From Sorex araneus (lineage: Eukaryota; Chordata; Mammalia; Eulipotyphla; Soricidae): a stretch of 64,000 bases of DNA. The first letter of the stretch is position 1, and each line of letters begins with the position of its first letter. Below the pieces are notes generated by a model, which had not been told where the DNA came from, ran no database searches, and saw only the letters and a program-made list of their open reading frames with translations. This document shows, piece after piece, positions 24,569 through 36,496 of this stretch. Where the stretch lies: the NCBI RefSeq assembly GCF_027595985.1, contig NC_073305.1:27572134-27636133 (forward strand). Reading direction: 5' to 3'. The translations under genes and the position numbers were made by a program.

Positions 24569-26547
24569 CTGAAATACAGGTTTTATTTTTTTAAGTTAAA
24601 GATCATTATTCTTATGAAAGAAGACACTAACATTAAAATAAAAATAATGCATATCTGCATTTATTTTTGAATCAGGTTTTAATATAAGCAAGTAAAATAA
24701 AACTTCCTTATTAAGTATTAAAAGACTTAAGGGATTATTATAACAAGTGAAAACAATTATTAATAATAAAGTTGACTTAATTTCTAGTAGCCATAATAAG
24801 CAAAAGGGGATTACAAAAAGTTTGTAACCAGTGAGTTTCTTCCCATTCTCAGAACTGAGCTTTTTATATAGCCTCTAATCTGCAGTAGTATATATTAATA
24901 TATTTGAAAGTATGAAATAAGTTCATTTGCAAGTCTAAAGAGGCATTAATGTATAGGTTTTAAGTTTGTATTTATCTTATAATTGATCTGATTTTGTAAG
25001 TTTGAATGCTATGTCAAAAATTTCTCAGTGTACACCCAACTCACATTAAAATGAAATATAGGTTTCATACACTCAGTTCTTTATGTTTGACTGGGCTGTC
25101 TCATATTGTTGGTTCTAAACCAATGTGACATGACAGCATAAGACATGAAGCCTCAAATGACTTCCTGGTAAAGGAAAAGATGCTTTAGAAAAACAATTAT
25201 AGAAAGTATAAAAGAACCAACTCAAAAGTATTTTAATTGTCTAAATCATTTGATATTAGAATCATTATTGATAGCTACTTTTTAAAATTTAAACTTAAAC
25301 ATTCCCACATGGCTATTTATGATTGAGGGGGTCTTAATTCTCAAAATTATATGGAAATATTCAACGTACATTTTTACTGTGGTATACACACACACAATCA
25401 AATTTAAATTCAACTGGGTCTCCTAATGTTCAGCAACCATTCTCCCTTCTTAAAGACAACACTAAGAATGAAATTATGAGAAAAAGTGCTATGTGTTTTA
25501 ATTTTTGTCTATTAAAAATATTCTGATTTATGTATGTCATTCCTGTTTTTAAAGGACTCTGAATTCTTTTAATAGATGTGGCAGAATTATATTTTACTAC
25601 TTTTCAAAATGATCTACTTGTGTTAAATCTGTCATAAATGCTTTTTGTTAACTAGAAGATTAAAACTCACAGTGCTTTTCTCATAATTTTGAACGTGTGA
25701 AACAATTACTCTACAAAAATTAGTTAACCCTTCTGGTGTCACCAGTAAATAGCTAAGATTTAAGTTAAAATGATTGTTTCACATAAGAATCTGTCTTCAT
25801 TATGAAGAGTTTGATTGTTCTATAGCACAATTATGGGCACTCAGTAAGCTTTCTAAATCGTTACTCTAGTTAGCAATCAATGTAAATACTATACCTGTAC
25901 TAATTCACAGTGATGATATGGATAATAAAGTGAAAAATGGTTTATTACCGTCATAAGACAGTAAAGAAGTATCTGATTTGGAAGAAAGAAAAGTGAATAC
26001 TGAAAGTAATTATATCAGTATCATAATATTGATCAAACACATCTACCTATTCGAAATGAGCATGTAAAATTACTATGGAAGTGTTAGTGTGGAATTACAC
26101 ATTTCCCAGCTTTTTTTTTTTTTAAATAAAAGCTTCTTTTATATTAGGTTAAACAAAAAACTAGTCATCAAGTTTAACATACATCTTTTCTCCTCAGTTT
26201 ACTTCAATTGAAAGTGGAGATAAAAATCTGTAATTATTACTAAGTATAAGTTCTCCCTCTTGTGGATAGCCAAGTAATAGCAGTATCACTCATATTGCAG
26301 TTAACATAAAAGTGCTATAATCTTCAAATATTATTAAAAGATACCATGTTTAAGTCATTACTTAGTGCAGTTAGGAACAGTAAATCCCACAAATATTAGG
26401 AGGGTCCTAATAGAACCTATTCTAAACATTTTTGAGATTCTAAATCTCATATATACACTTTGTAAGTTACAAAGAACTTACAAAACTAAATATTAAGATC
26501 CAGCACTTCCAAATCAAAAACATAACAGTAAAGTTAAACTGACGAAA

Positions 26548-26600
26548 TTTGATTGAGCATTTATTATGCCTAGGCACTTATTGTTTGCACTACTAAGGTA
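26548..26600 (+). repeat. MIR/L2-like fragment
   Basis: GAGCATTTATTATGCCTAGG resembles the common MIR/L2 end motif; short and uncertain. Confidence 0.3.
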
Positions 26601-26969
26601 CAGGATAGGTATTGGATAAAATTACTCTTTTAATACATACTACTCAAAACTATTTTTTAATTATCCAGCTACTAACTGATCTCTGTCCTTATAGGGCTAA
26701 GACTATCCACTTACCAAATATATATGACAATGCCAACACAACTTTTTAATCCCTAGCTTAAAAATTCTTAACTTTAAATGAAAGGAAATCTGCTTATATA
26801 CATCGTTGAGATGGGGTACATGTTCTACTTCACAAAACAGGAAAAGCCAAGTTTTCTTAATTGACATTAAATATTCAAATTTTACTAATAAAATGAATAG
26901 TATACAAGAAAAATCTAGTTTGTTTTTACACTACTTGTTTTTTTTCCCTTTGGCTTTGTTCTTTTGTTC

Positions 26970-27085
26970 TGTTTTTGGGTCATAATCAGCATAAATAACT
27001 CCCAAGCCATGCATGGGGGTCATGTGTTGCCTGACTGAAATCAAGACCTGTCCTGTATATCCACACACTCAGCCTGTAAAGCTAT
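26970..27085 (-). mobile_element. Possible worn short-class SINE
   Basis: TTTTGGGTCATAATCAGC start and later GGGGTCATGTG suggest a decayed copy. Confidence 0.3.
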
Positions 27086-28198
27086 CTCATTCAAGTATCA
27101 CTTGAACGTTTATTAAACTATACCCCCAGGTACTTACAATGAAGTTATGATACGATCTTAAACCAACTTTTTAAAAAGAGCTTAGAGCAGCCATACTGAG
27201 CCCTCTGTTGTACTTCAGATTATTATTTAATTCACAAGATTTTGTGATCGCTAAGAAAACAGCAAATTGAAAAATGCCATGCTACTCCTTATTACCTAAG
27301 ATACACATTTTAAGAAATTCCAAAATACAAGTTCACCTTGATTATATTGGCAGGAAAATGGCAGAGTTGTTGAGTGATCATGTATACAGTAAATGACATA
27401 TAAAAGCACTTTACTGATTAAAATATCTTGAAAATCACCATAATATTCAGAGGACACTGCCAAGATGATAGTAAGTGCTCCTTGTTTTTACGCAGCAAGA
27501 GTAACGACAAACAAACAGAAACTGGACATTGAGAGAATCACACAGAACAGTGGTTAAACTGAAAGACCTTCACAACTCAGCCGACAATGAGAAGACAAGA
27601 TTCTCAATTCAATGATGTAATGGAAGGTGGGATTTAGAGCGACACACAAGGGGCACTGTGTATAAATGCGCGGGATGGGTAAAGATGGCTAGGCAACCAG
27701 ATCAGCCACAAACAGGCCCTGCAGAGGAGAGAGCTCAGGGTATGGTAGAACACAGTTCTGCCCCAGGCAACATTTTATAATACATCAGTGTTCCAAATGG
27801 CCATCATGAAGAAACTCAAAAAGATAAAACTCAGAAAAGTAATTCAATGAACAATTGAATAAAACTAAGAGAAACAGCTTTAAATAAAAAACAAGATTTC
27901 AGATGTATTGAAACTCAACAAAGGAGCTACAAAAAGTTATGGAAATAGATCAAAAATATGAGAAATCATTGAGTTCAATGGCTAAAACCTAGAAATATAA
28001 AAAATCCGTTGCATGTCTACATGCATGTGCCAGGCAGAAATAAAATAAAATCACATTTAAAAGGATTAAAAACCTTGAATTTACCCAACAGGTGGAAAAT
28101 CTGTGCTCTGAAAACCATTAAGATACTGTTAAATAGAAGACAAAAAGATATGGAAAAGTATTTTGTATTCATGAATTAGAATGGTTATCATTTACAGT

Positions 28199-28362
28199 AA
28201 CAATAACAGGTCTCATTCCCCTGACCCTGAAAGAAGCCTCCAATCCTTGGATTTAGCAGCTGAGTAAGGAGCTGCTGCTAAAATCTCAGGGCTGGGATGA
28301 ATGGAGACGTTACTGGTGCTTGAGTAAATCGATGAACAACGGATGACAGTGATACAATGATA
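28199..28362 (+). mobile_element. Long-class SINE, variant with CCTGACCCTGAAAG insert
   Basis: 5'-truncated copy of the variant also present at 42457 and 53899. It contains CATTCCCCTGACCCTGAAAG and AAAATCTCAGGGCTGGGATG before the RTE-like end and a GATACA tail. Confidence 0.75.
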
Positions 28363-28447
28363 CAGTGAATATCATTAATATGGTTATATAAAATTACAAA
28401 AACCAATGGAATCTCAAAATTTCAATGGAAAACAATTCAAAAAAATC

Positions 28448-28610
28448 AGGGTAAGAGAAATGGTTCAGCAGATAGGTGCTTGCCTTGCCCAAAGCCAGTT
28501 TTGATCCCTAGTAGTCCACATGGTCCACAGAGCACCACAAGGAGTAATCTCTGAGTGCAGAGCCAGAAAGCAGCCCTGAGCACCACTGGGCTTACTGCAA
28601 GCACCCCAAC
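28448..28610 (+). mobile_element. Short-class shrew SINE
   Basis: GTGCTTGCCTTGCCCAAAGC and CTGAGTGCAGAGCCAGAAAG. Confidence 0.75.
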
Positions 28611-28950
28611 AAGAAAAACAAAAAAACCCCACAAACCCCATAAAATTTATTTAGAACTATAAAAAAGTCCAAGTAACACAATCCTGGGGATGAGGAACAA
28701 CACTTATCATACTTCCTGTTGTCTAAGCCTATTACAGTGCTTAATAATCAGAACAGCATGATCAGAGATCACAAATAGAAATGAGAGAATAGAAAAAGTC
28801 CAACACATAGACAACTTATAAAAAAGGAGTTGAAAAATACACTTGATAATAGAAATCGTCAGTAAATGGTGTGGGGAAAAGTGGAAAGCAGCATACATAC
28901 AAAAGAAACTAGAGCACTGATACTGCACATAAAATTCATTCTATATGACT

Positions 28951-29125
28951 TACTTTTATTTTTTTGCTTTTTCGGTCATACCTGGCATTGCACAAGGGTT
29001 ATTCCTGGCTCTATACTCAGGAATCACCCCTGCTCAGGGGACCATATGGGATGCTGGGAATCAAACCCGGGTCATCCGAGTGCAAGGCAAATGCCCTACC
29101 CACTGTGCTATTGCTCCAGCCCCTG
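28951..29125 (-). mobile_element. Short-class shrew SINE, young
   Basis: Near-consensus complement. TCATTCTATATGACT at 28936-28950 and 29126-29140 is a perfect 15-bp target-site duplication. Confidence 0.92.
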
Positions 29126-29528
29126 TCATTCTATATGACTACATGACTACATTTACTGTACAAAAACAGTTCTTTTAAAATTCACATTATACAAAAGACT
29201 AATAAGGTTATCCAAATTCGCTCTTAAGGCAAAGGGATATTTCCGTAGGTGGAAATGTAAAATTCTTTACATATAAACATATTATTACAGAATCTAAAAT
29301 ATTTCTTCAGTTTAATAGTTTTGTCTAAGGTATTACATTCGTTTCAGTCCTATACTAAGGAATACTTAAAGTGTTTTCAACAAATTTACTGTAATCAGGG
29401 ATTATTTCCAACTATCCAAAGAGTATCTACTTGTTTTTAAAAGTTCAATCATAATAGAAATCTAGTAATTACTAATACAATCTGGCCTGAGGGAAAAATT
29501 ATTTTTGGATTCTAAAGAATGTTCATAC

Positions 29529-29587
29529 CTTGTAATGCTTAATCTTTGAAGATCTCTGCTCTTTAGATTTTCTTCCTGAGGTGAATC
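29529..29587 (-). CDS. AZI2: AZI2 exon 6, short linker exon
   Basis: This 59-base exon is too short to show as a long frame. It lies between ataactgacag and a gtatga donor and encodes DSPQEENLKSRDLQRLSIT plus two bases of a Ser codon (residues 196-215). Human AZI2 has DPYQEDNLKSRDLQKLSIS here. Phase matches on both sides, so the join from exon 5 to exon 7 is seamless. Confidence 0.93.
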
Positions 29588-29876
29588 CTGTCAGTTATTT
29601 AAAAAAGAAAAGTTGAAAATATTACATTTTATTCTGGCACTTTATAATAAGATGTTTCCAGTTTTACACAGCACATCTAAGGCTATACAGCATAAAATTA
29701 GATTTAATTTTAATAAAATGCCACCAATGCATTCCAGGTATTTGTAAGTCAACTCCAATTACTTTAAAATTATGTGTTCAAAAGAAAACAATCTAAGTAT
29801 ACAAAAAATGACAATACTTTCTACATAGAGTAAAGTTGAATTCCGTAAAGAAAGGAAATTTATTGAATATTGACTT

Positions 29877-30036
29877 TTTGGGGGGTGGGATACTTTGGGG
29901 TCACACCTGGTGAAGCTCAGGGGTTACTCTGGCTCGCTCTATACTCAGGATCATATGGGATGCCAGGGATTGAATTCAGGTCCGCTGCATGCAGGGCAAA
30001 AACATCCTATCCACTGTACTACCACTCTGGTTCCGG
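29877..30036 (-). mobile_element. Short-class shrew SINE
   Basis: GGTCACACCTGGTGAAGC and GGATCATATGGGATGCCAGG. Confidence 0.75.
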
Positions 30037-30056
30037 TATTTTATATTTAAAAAGTT

Positions 30057-30188
30057 GGGGCTGCAGCAGCAATATTACAGTGGGTAGGTTGCTTGCATCA
30101 CACATACCTGTGGCCAGCGTGAATTATTCCCAGCACCCTATATGGTCCCTTGAGCATGACCAGGAGGATCCCTGAGCACTACGAGGTA
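30057..30188 (+). mobile_element. Short-class shrew SINE
   Basis: GGGGCTGCAGCAGCAATATT start, CCCTATATGGTCCCTTGAGC body. Forms an inverted pair with the copy 20 bases to the left. Confidence 0.75.
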
Positions 30189-30539
30189 ATGAAAAGTACC
30201 AAAAATTTAACTGGTTATTGTTTGAAAATATAAATTTTTTCCTTCCATAAGTATAATAATCAGATAAAGATTTTATGAAGTCCTTATAAAAGTATATTTA
30301 AAAGTTTATTAACTTTTAATAGCTTAGATATTAGATATGACAACATTAGACACTTAAATGTGAACTTAGTATGTTTGACAGCTCTAACATATTTGCAATG
30401 CAGTCTGTCAAGAATCTATAACATGAAAAAGAATTTTCATTTCACAGTATTATTACAGATTCTATTGACAGAAGTGACCAGTAAAAAACAAAATATTTAA
30501 TTTTATGAGTTCTTATCTGTGTAATTAAAATATATTCTT

Positions 30540-30736
30540 TTTTTTTTTTTCAATGGGGGAAGAAGCTTTGGGCTGTACCGAGATTCCCATACAGAGCTGT
30601 GAACAAGGCTTACTCCTGGTTCTGTGCTCAAGGATCATTCCTGGCAGTGTCAGGGGCCATTTCCTGGCAATGAACCTGGGTCAGCAGTGTGCAAGGCAAG
30701 TTCCTTACCTGCTTTCTGTACTATCTCTCCCTCCAA
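30540..30736 (-). mobile_element. Short-class shrew SINE
   Basis: GGCTTACTCCTGGTTCTGTG and AACCTGGGTCAGCAGTGTGC. Confidence 0.75.
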
Positions 30737-30763
30737 ACCTTAAATCATATTTAATGTTTTGGG

Positions 30764-30919
30764 TTTTTTTGCTTTGTTTATGAGCCATGCCCTGAGATGC
30801 TCAGGGGCTACTCCTATCAGTGCTCAGGGGCTGGAGGTAGGGGAGACAGGGCCATATGGAATGTTGGAGATTAAAATGGGTTGGCTATGTGCAAGGTAAA
30901 GACTCTGCTGTTCCGGCCC
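30764..30919 (-). mobile_element. Short-class shrew SINE
   Basis: GATGCTCAGGGGCTACTCCT and GGTTGGCTATGTGCAAGG. Confidence 0.7.
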
Positions 30920-31051
30920 TTCTTCAATTTTATTTTAAAGTAGGACATTAAGAAGCTGCACCAGGACTTCATGAGTAAAATATGAAAAATGTTTGTCATT
31001 ATAAGATTTAATATACTTCTTGATCTTGGTTCAGAAAATATCAACTAAAAT

Positions 31052-31206
31052 AATCAGTTTTGTTTTGAGGGACACAATGCAGCAGTGCTCAGGGCTTACT
31101 CTTGGCATTGCTTTCAGGGATTCTTCTGTCACTGTTGATGGGACCAAACTGGAGTCTATAGCATGCAAGGTAGGTGTTTTAACCAACTGCTATACTTTCA
31201 CTTGGC
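31052..31206 (-). mobile_element. Short-class shrew SINE
   Basis: GTGCTCAGGGCTTACTCTTG and GCATGCAAGGTAGG. Confidence 0.65.
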
Positions 31207-31234
31207 CTAACCAACTAAAACACCGCCTTTCAAG

Positions 31235-31442
31235 TGGCCGACCCTAATTCAATTCCTCCATTCCTTTGCCCCTCTTGGAGAACCCGGAACGCTACCGAGA
31301 GTATCAAGCCCGCACGGCAGAGCCTGGCAAGCTACCCGTGCGTATTGGATATGCTAAAAACAGTAACAATAAGTCTCTCAATGAGAGATGTTACTGGTGC
31401 CTGCTCGAACAAATCGAGCAATGGGATGACAATGACAGTGGC
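31235..31442 (+). mobile_element. Long-class SINE
   Basis: CTTGGAGAACCCGGAACGCT, GCACGGCAGAGCCTGGCAAG and the RTE-like end. One frame reads RCYWCLLEQIEQWDDNDS. Confidence 0.85.
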
Positions 31443-31624
31443 CCTCAGTAGATGTAAGGAAAATTATTAATGTGAACATAAATAGAGTCTGTTGTTTCAT
31501 TCCCATGTCCATGGGGAATCGGATCTAACACCTTTAATCAAGATTTCAAATTACAAATACCCCAAAAATCAAGATTTCAAATTGGAACTCTTGATAAATT
31601 GATAGAAGGGATTTTTACTCTTTC

Positions 31625-31744
31625 TGGTTTTCTTTGTATTAGTTGTGGACATTGGGCAGAGGGAGAGGAAGGAGCCTCGGGATCCATAGGTTGCCAATGT
31701 ACAAAGCAAGTACCCTACCTGCTGTCCTATATCTCTCTGGCCCC
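31625..31744 (-). mobile_element. Worn short-class SINE
   Basis: Head half only: ACAAAGCAAGTACCCTACC and TATCTCTCTGGCCCC. Confidence 0.5.
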
Positions 31745-32418
31745 GATTCTGAGTATTTCTTAACCTCCCCCCTTCCCCCTCTCTCTGCACTTATCTACAA
31801 AATCCAATACTTCTGGTGGTAGAGACTATCCTGTCTGGGAAAAAAAAAATCTACACTTATTGTACTTTCAGCTTTTAAAGCTTCTTAGTTTCCCAGACCC
31901 TTTTATTAGTAAAAGAAAAGTTGTTTCCAGAGTTTGCTGAAACCATAAAAGTCTATTTCTATGATTTATGGCAGATGAATTAAACTAAGAGAAAAATCTA
32001 TTCCTTAGCACCATCTAGTGGAATAGAGTAAGGTTAGAAATGAAAATATGTGTATAAACAACGTACATACCTTAGGAACACTGCTTCTCTGGACTGCCCT
32101 AGTTTATGTTTTTTTGAACAACAATCACTTACTAAATTGATTTTGTGCTGGGTACTATTTGTCTATCTTCATGAAAAGAAAGAAGTTCAATGCCAATGTA
32201 GCAGAAAACAAGTTCAGAAGTTAAATAATTTAATTTTACGTTATTGCTAAATAACAACATAATTATAAGCCAAATTTTTATTATTTCAAAGTAACTGCTT
32301 CCTCTACTCTAAGGGACTAACAATTATGTGCAAAAGCTATAGCACTTTTTCAAATATAAGTACAGTGACTAGTAGAATTCAGAGCTTCAAGGAAGACATG
32401 GACATCTATTTATTATTG

Positions 32419-32525
32419 CTTCGTTTTGGGCCGCACCAGTTGGTGGCTCCAGGGTTTACTCCCAGTTTGGTGCTTGAGGATCGCTGGTGTTGTGCTCAGA
32501 GGACGATGTGGTTTTAGTGATGGAA
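32419..32525 (-). mobile_element. Worn short-class SINE
   Basis: GTTTTGGGCCGCACCAG start and a decayed body. Confidence 0.45.
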
Positions 32526-32584
32526 CCCTGCCTTACCCATAAGCAATTTTCTTTACCATCACCTGTCTTCCCCGTCCCCCACCA

Positions 32585-32722
32585 CCACATCAGGTGGACG
32601 TTAAGGAATTACTCCTGGTTCTGCCAGCAGCCCAGGGGACCATATCGGTGCACCGGGGAATCAAGCCTTGGTTGGCAACGTGCAAGACAAGCACTCTACC
32701 TCTTGTACTACTGCTCTGGCCA
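32585..32722 (-). mobile_element. Short-class shrew SINE
   Basis: ATTACTCCTGGTTCTGCC and AGGGGACCATATCGGTGC. Confidence 0.65.
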
Positions 32723-33302
32723 CCCCATCAGCCCTTTTTTTACTCTGTGAGACAGGGTGCTGGAAGCCTTTGAGGGAACTGTGATAAGTGGTTATAAGGT
32801 TCAAAGCTATAAATAATCAAATTCAGCTACCAAGTAGGGGAAAAAAGAAAACCAAACATTTAGAATCTGTGTTGAATAGGCGTTGAGTAATTTTTGTAGT
32901 ATTTCCTCCTTTTGAGGCTTGAGGACCAAAGCAAGATCATTAAATTCAGAGGTATTAGTTTGATCAAGGCAGAATCTTTGTTGCTAATATATCTCATTCT
33001 TAATGATCAATGATCATCACTGATAATGACTACTTTATGTGGGGCAAAAAAAAGTATCAGTTCTATGGACACTTGGGACTCACGGACACTTGGATAGACG
33101 CTTGGAAGTATGGGAAAGATCCTGGGTAGATGTCACAGCTCAATATTTTTAAAAGCTCTGAAGGGTAAAATGGTTGAGAAGTAATACTGAACTGCTTCCC
33201 ATAGCTTCAAATACATGAGTGCATATAATGTACATAATTTCAATTTGGCTTCAATCTAATAAGCTTTTAAATTTCTTGAAAGAGCTATTTTAAACTTTAC
33301 AT

Positions 33303-33466
33303 TTGGAGCCAGAGGGACAGTTGGAGAGAATGCTTTGCAAGTAGGAGGCCAGGTTTACTTGCTGGCTAACTAAATGGTTCCTGAGCACCGCCAGGTGACC
33401 TCCTGCCCAACACAGCTGAGAGTAGGGCCTGAGCAGTTTTAGGCATGCTTCCCCCATTACCCCAAA
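33303..33466 (+). mobile_element. Short-class shrew SINE, diverged
   Basis: TGGTTCCTGAGCACCGCCAG is clear; the head is worn. Confidence 0.55.
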
Positions 33467-33651
33467 CAGAACTTTCCACTTGTTCATTATCTTTACATTC
33501 CCTATTCTCAATTTCTTTTTATGCATGACATTTGAAAACACATTTCCAAGTTTATCAGAACCGAAAGTAAAGCATTTGTAAAGTACTCTGGTTTAGACTC
33601 TGAAACAACTTGTGTTTTAGTGACTGACTAGAGGAACTACATTTTGACAAG

Positions 33652-33880
33652 CTAGATGGTGCGGTGCGTAGGGTGTTCGCCTTGCACATCGCTGACCTGG
33701 GTTCGATTCCTCCGCCCCTCTTGGAGAGCCCGGCAAGCTACCGAGAGTATCCTGCCCGCACGGCAGAGCCTGGCAAGCTACCCGTGTCGTATTCGATATG
33801 CCAAAAACAGTAACAACAAATCTCATGGAGACATTACTGGTGCCCGCTCAAGCAAATCGATGAGCAATGGGATGACAGTA
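33652..33880 (+). mobile_element. Long-class SINE, near full
   Basis: Head GTTCGCCTTGCACATCGCTG, B-box-like GGGTTCGATTCC, body GAGAGCCCGGCAAGCTACCG and RTE-like end CAAGCAAATCGATGAGCAAT. Confidence 0.88.
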
Positions 33881-33919
33881 TGTATGTCAATGTTAGAAAA
33901 TGTTTGTTTTGCCTCCCAC

Positions 33920-34017
33920 ATACGATCTTTCCTTGCACATGGCTGATCCCTGACCTCCTTTGCCAGCAGTAAGCCTAAACAATGATAGGGGTGGCTCCAA
34001 AACCAAAAGAAAAAAAA
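33920..34017 (+). mobile_element. Short-class SINE tail fragment
   Basis: GCACATGGCTGATCCCTGAC to GGTGGCTCCAAAACC, leading into the purine repeat. Confidence 0.45.
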
Positions 34018-34136
34018 GAGAAAGAAAAAAAAAAGAGGGAGGGAGGGGAGAGGAGGAAGGAAGGAAGGAAGGAAGGAAGGAAGGAAGGAAGGAAGGAAGG
34101 AAGGAAGGAAGGAAGGAAGGAAGGAAGGAAGGAAGG
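34018..34136 (+). repeat. A-rich tract and (GGAA)n microsatellite
   Basis: About 20 units of GGAA follow an A-rich SINE tail, which probably seeded the repeat. Long frames over it (GRKE / PSFL) are artefacts. Confidence 0.95.
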
Positions 34137-34384
34137 GTTAAAGAAAAGTTTACTTTTGTGGTATATATAAATCAACCAAATGATTAAAGTAGAAAAGGTT
34201 AAACTTGAGTTCACTTTAAACCTTATAGGAAAAAATAAGGAAAATTATAAAGGTAAAGATAAGATCAAGTTAAGTTTTTTAGAGAATGAAAGTAGTCACA
34301 ATCCATTTAACTCTATGATTTAATAGTTTGAAATCCTCATATGATACAGATACTGAATTAATCAATTTACTAATTCTGCAGTAC

Positions 34385-34533
34385 CGTTTGTTTGGTTTTT
34401 TGTAGCTCGATTTTGAGATCGCTACATTCTTTTCTCATCAGTTCCAGTTCCTGTTCCAAACCATGGATCTTCAGGTCACAGCTCAACTTTTCTACCTCCC
34501 AGTTTGATGAAGGTGGATTTAAATTCCTTATCA
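34385..34533 (-). CDS. AZI2: AZI2 exon 5: central coiled coil
   Basis: The exon completes Val146 and encodes residues 147-195, from IRNLNPPSSNWEVEKLSCDL to a heptad-rich stretch (LEQELELMRKECSDLKIELQ) ending KTKQT. The acceptor is catttttgtag and the donor is gtactg. This donor is weak after the GT, but the next exon confirms the boundary. The segment links the N-terminal dimerising coiled coil to the TBK1-binding helix. Confidence 0.94.
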
Positions 34534-35679
34534 CTACAAAAATGATGGACATGAAAATAGTTATTTTTGCCCTTCACATAGCTGACAAGTAAAAAAAAAA
34601 GGTTTTAGTGGTAAACTGTAAATAAAAACATATATAAAACATATTTTTGAGTACTAGTTTTTAGAAACATAAATATTCCTAGCCTTTTAAAGGAAGTTTG
34701 GAATGTAAAAAGATGCGACACTAAATCAAGCGTGTACTAAACTATAGACACATCAATATTATATAAGATTTAATTAAGACAATGCTAAAATACACAGTCA
34801 CAGGCTCACTCAAGCTAATCATTCCACTTGGTCCTTTCAGAATATAAAATGTGACACTAGCAAGACTAGAACATGAGATCAAAAGAATTATACTCAAAAG
34901 TATTCTATATAGAAATGATATACAAATGGATATGGACTTATACTTGAATTAGTGCTTTTTCTAGCTAGGAAAAAAAAAAGTCCTAAACAGTTACCATAAG
35001 GTATTTCATTTCAGGCCCTACGTACCACTCTGGGGCAGCCTGGGTAATCAATCCCCAGTTTTGCAGGGCCCTCACAGAACTTCACCCATCGAACCTCTGA
35101 CCTGGTTGGCCAAGAATTGCCAAAAGTGGCTGGTATTCTCTGACAACTGCTTGAAAAGTACCCCCAATCAGCCCCACCTTCTGAAAACATCTCAACCTCT
35201 ATCAAAACATCTGTTGCATGCCAGCTGTTTCGTTTTTCTCATCAGAATGCATGGGAACTAAATACATATGCTCTCCCAGAACAAATGTTTCATCTCAACA
35301 TCTCATCTCTTAACAATCTTCAAAAGAAAATGATGATTGTAACTTCATAACACTATGTCTGACAATGGACACAAAGTTCAACTGGAAGTGAAACGCCAAA
35401 ACATACCAGTCAGCAAGGGACTTTAACAAGACAGGTTTCTACTGTTCTTTTCATCTACTTCATCACAAACTAGTGTTGAGTAAAACTTTAAATTTTAATT
35501 TAAATCTAAAGGAAAGTTAAAGGAATGGATACTACGTGAAAGCAGAAGAGAAATTAATACAAGCCTAAACTATGTTAAGATCTTAACACTGAGATACAGA
35601 AAATGGATCAAGGTTATGATACATGAATGGAAGAGTGAATTAATTCCATTAGAATATTTATAACATGTAAGCAGCATAC
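34534..35679 (-). other. AZI2: AZI2 intron 4
   Basis: Mostly AT-rich. A less AT-rich patch at about 35.0-35.26 kb has short open frames on both strands but matches nothing I recognise. Confidence 0.7.
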
Positions 35680-35779
35680 CCTGCTGAGTTTCCACCTCTG
35701 TCCTTAGCTGGAGGAGTTCTACTTCTTTAGACTGTAGTTGTTCATTCAATATTTTCAAAGATTCAGAGTTGTCTTTATT
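35680..35779 (-). CDS. AZI2: AZI2 exon 4: coiled coil
   Basis: The exon encodes residues 113-145 plus one base: NKDNSESLKILNEQLQSKEV followed by ELLQLRTEVETQQ. The heptad pattern is clear. It differs from human in only one of these 33 residues (Ile for Val at position 122). Borders are cttaattcag and ggtatgc, with the exon ending in G before GTATGC. That G plus TG of exon 5 makes Val146. Confidence 0.95.
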
Positions 35780-36496
35780 CTGAATTAAGAAGGAAAATGC
35801 CAAATTAAATTCAATAAAATCTGCAGGCTGGTATTATATATTATTTTCAAGCATATGTTGAAAAATCTCTTGTAAGACTTTTAAGAAAAGAACATGAAAT
35901 AAACTCAATTTCTTGCTAATTTCTGCTCTTTTTCTAACTTAATGTTATTCACTGGCTTTTTAGTTTTTAAACACAGTGACAATTTCTACCAAATTGCAGT
36001 GTTTCAAAGTAAGTTAGTGGTGTTAGATGTACTTAAATCCTAAAGGCCATTACTTATTTATGTTGTATAAAAATAAATTATAAATATCACCATTAAAATG
36101 TGGCTTTAACCTTGACTAAATATTCAAGTTTGTGTCATAAATATAAATACTTCATTTCTAATCTGAACGGATTAGAGCAATAGCACAGTGGGTACAGCGT
36201 TTGCCTTGCACGGAGTTGACCCGAGTTCGATTCCTTGTCCCTCTTGGAGAACCTGGCAAGCTACTGAGAGTATCCTGCCCGAACAGCAGAGTCTGGCAAG
36301 CTATCCGTGGCGTATTCGATATGCCAAAATATGCCAAAAATAGTAACAACAAGTCTCACAATGGAGATGTTACTGGTGCCCGCTAGAGCAAAATCAATGA
36401 ACAACAAGGACGACAGTGCTACCGTGCTAATCTGAACACTCTGGGAGAAAATGCATTTGTAAAAATATAGATAACATTCTTTACAAACCAACTTAC
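35780..36496 (-). other. AZI2: AZI2 intron 3
   Basis: A short intron containing one long-class SINE (36169-36426) with its tail 60 bases from exon 3. Nothing else was seen. Confidence 0.85.
36169..36426 (+). mobile_element. Long-class SINE with target-site duplication
   Basis: Complete copy. CTAATCTGAAC at 36158-36168 and 36427-36437 flanks it. The tail reads GACGACAGTGCTACCGTG. Confidence 0.9.

Larger units (their letters stand above)
27500..29170 (+). mobile_element. Old L1 ORF2 relic, broken
   Basis: Nucleotide resemblance to L1 ORF2 downstream parts in order: a segment like ...GTGGAAAATCTGTGCTCTG, then CCAATGGAATCTCAAAATTT, then ATCAGAACAGCATGATCAGA. The frame is destroyed. It is interrupted by SINEs at 28199, 28448 and 28951. 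Confidence 0.5.
24569..29528 (-). other. AZI2: AZI2 intron 6
   Basis: An AT-rich intron of about 5 kb. From 24569 to about 26.5 kb nothing was recognised. From about 27.5 to 29.2 kb it contains an old L1 relic interrupted by SINEs, listed separately. A very worn SINE may lie at 26970-27085. Confidence 0.75.
29588..34384 (-). other. AZI2: AZI2 intron 5
   Basis: This intron is densely packed with SINEs (29877-33880, listed separately) and an AAGG microsatellite. AT-rich unannotated stretches lie at 29588-29876, 30189-30539 and 32723-33302. Confidence 0.8.

Noticed and set aside
33960-34214. Frames rich in GRKE or PSFL repeats
   Set aside because: Translation of the GGAA microsatellite.
34990-35260. 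Possible retropseudogene patch in AZI2 intron 4
   Set aside because: Less AT-rich than its surroundings but no recognisable protein, A-tail or flanking duplication.
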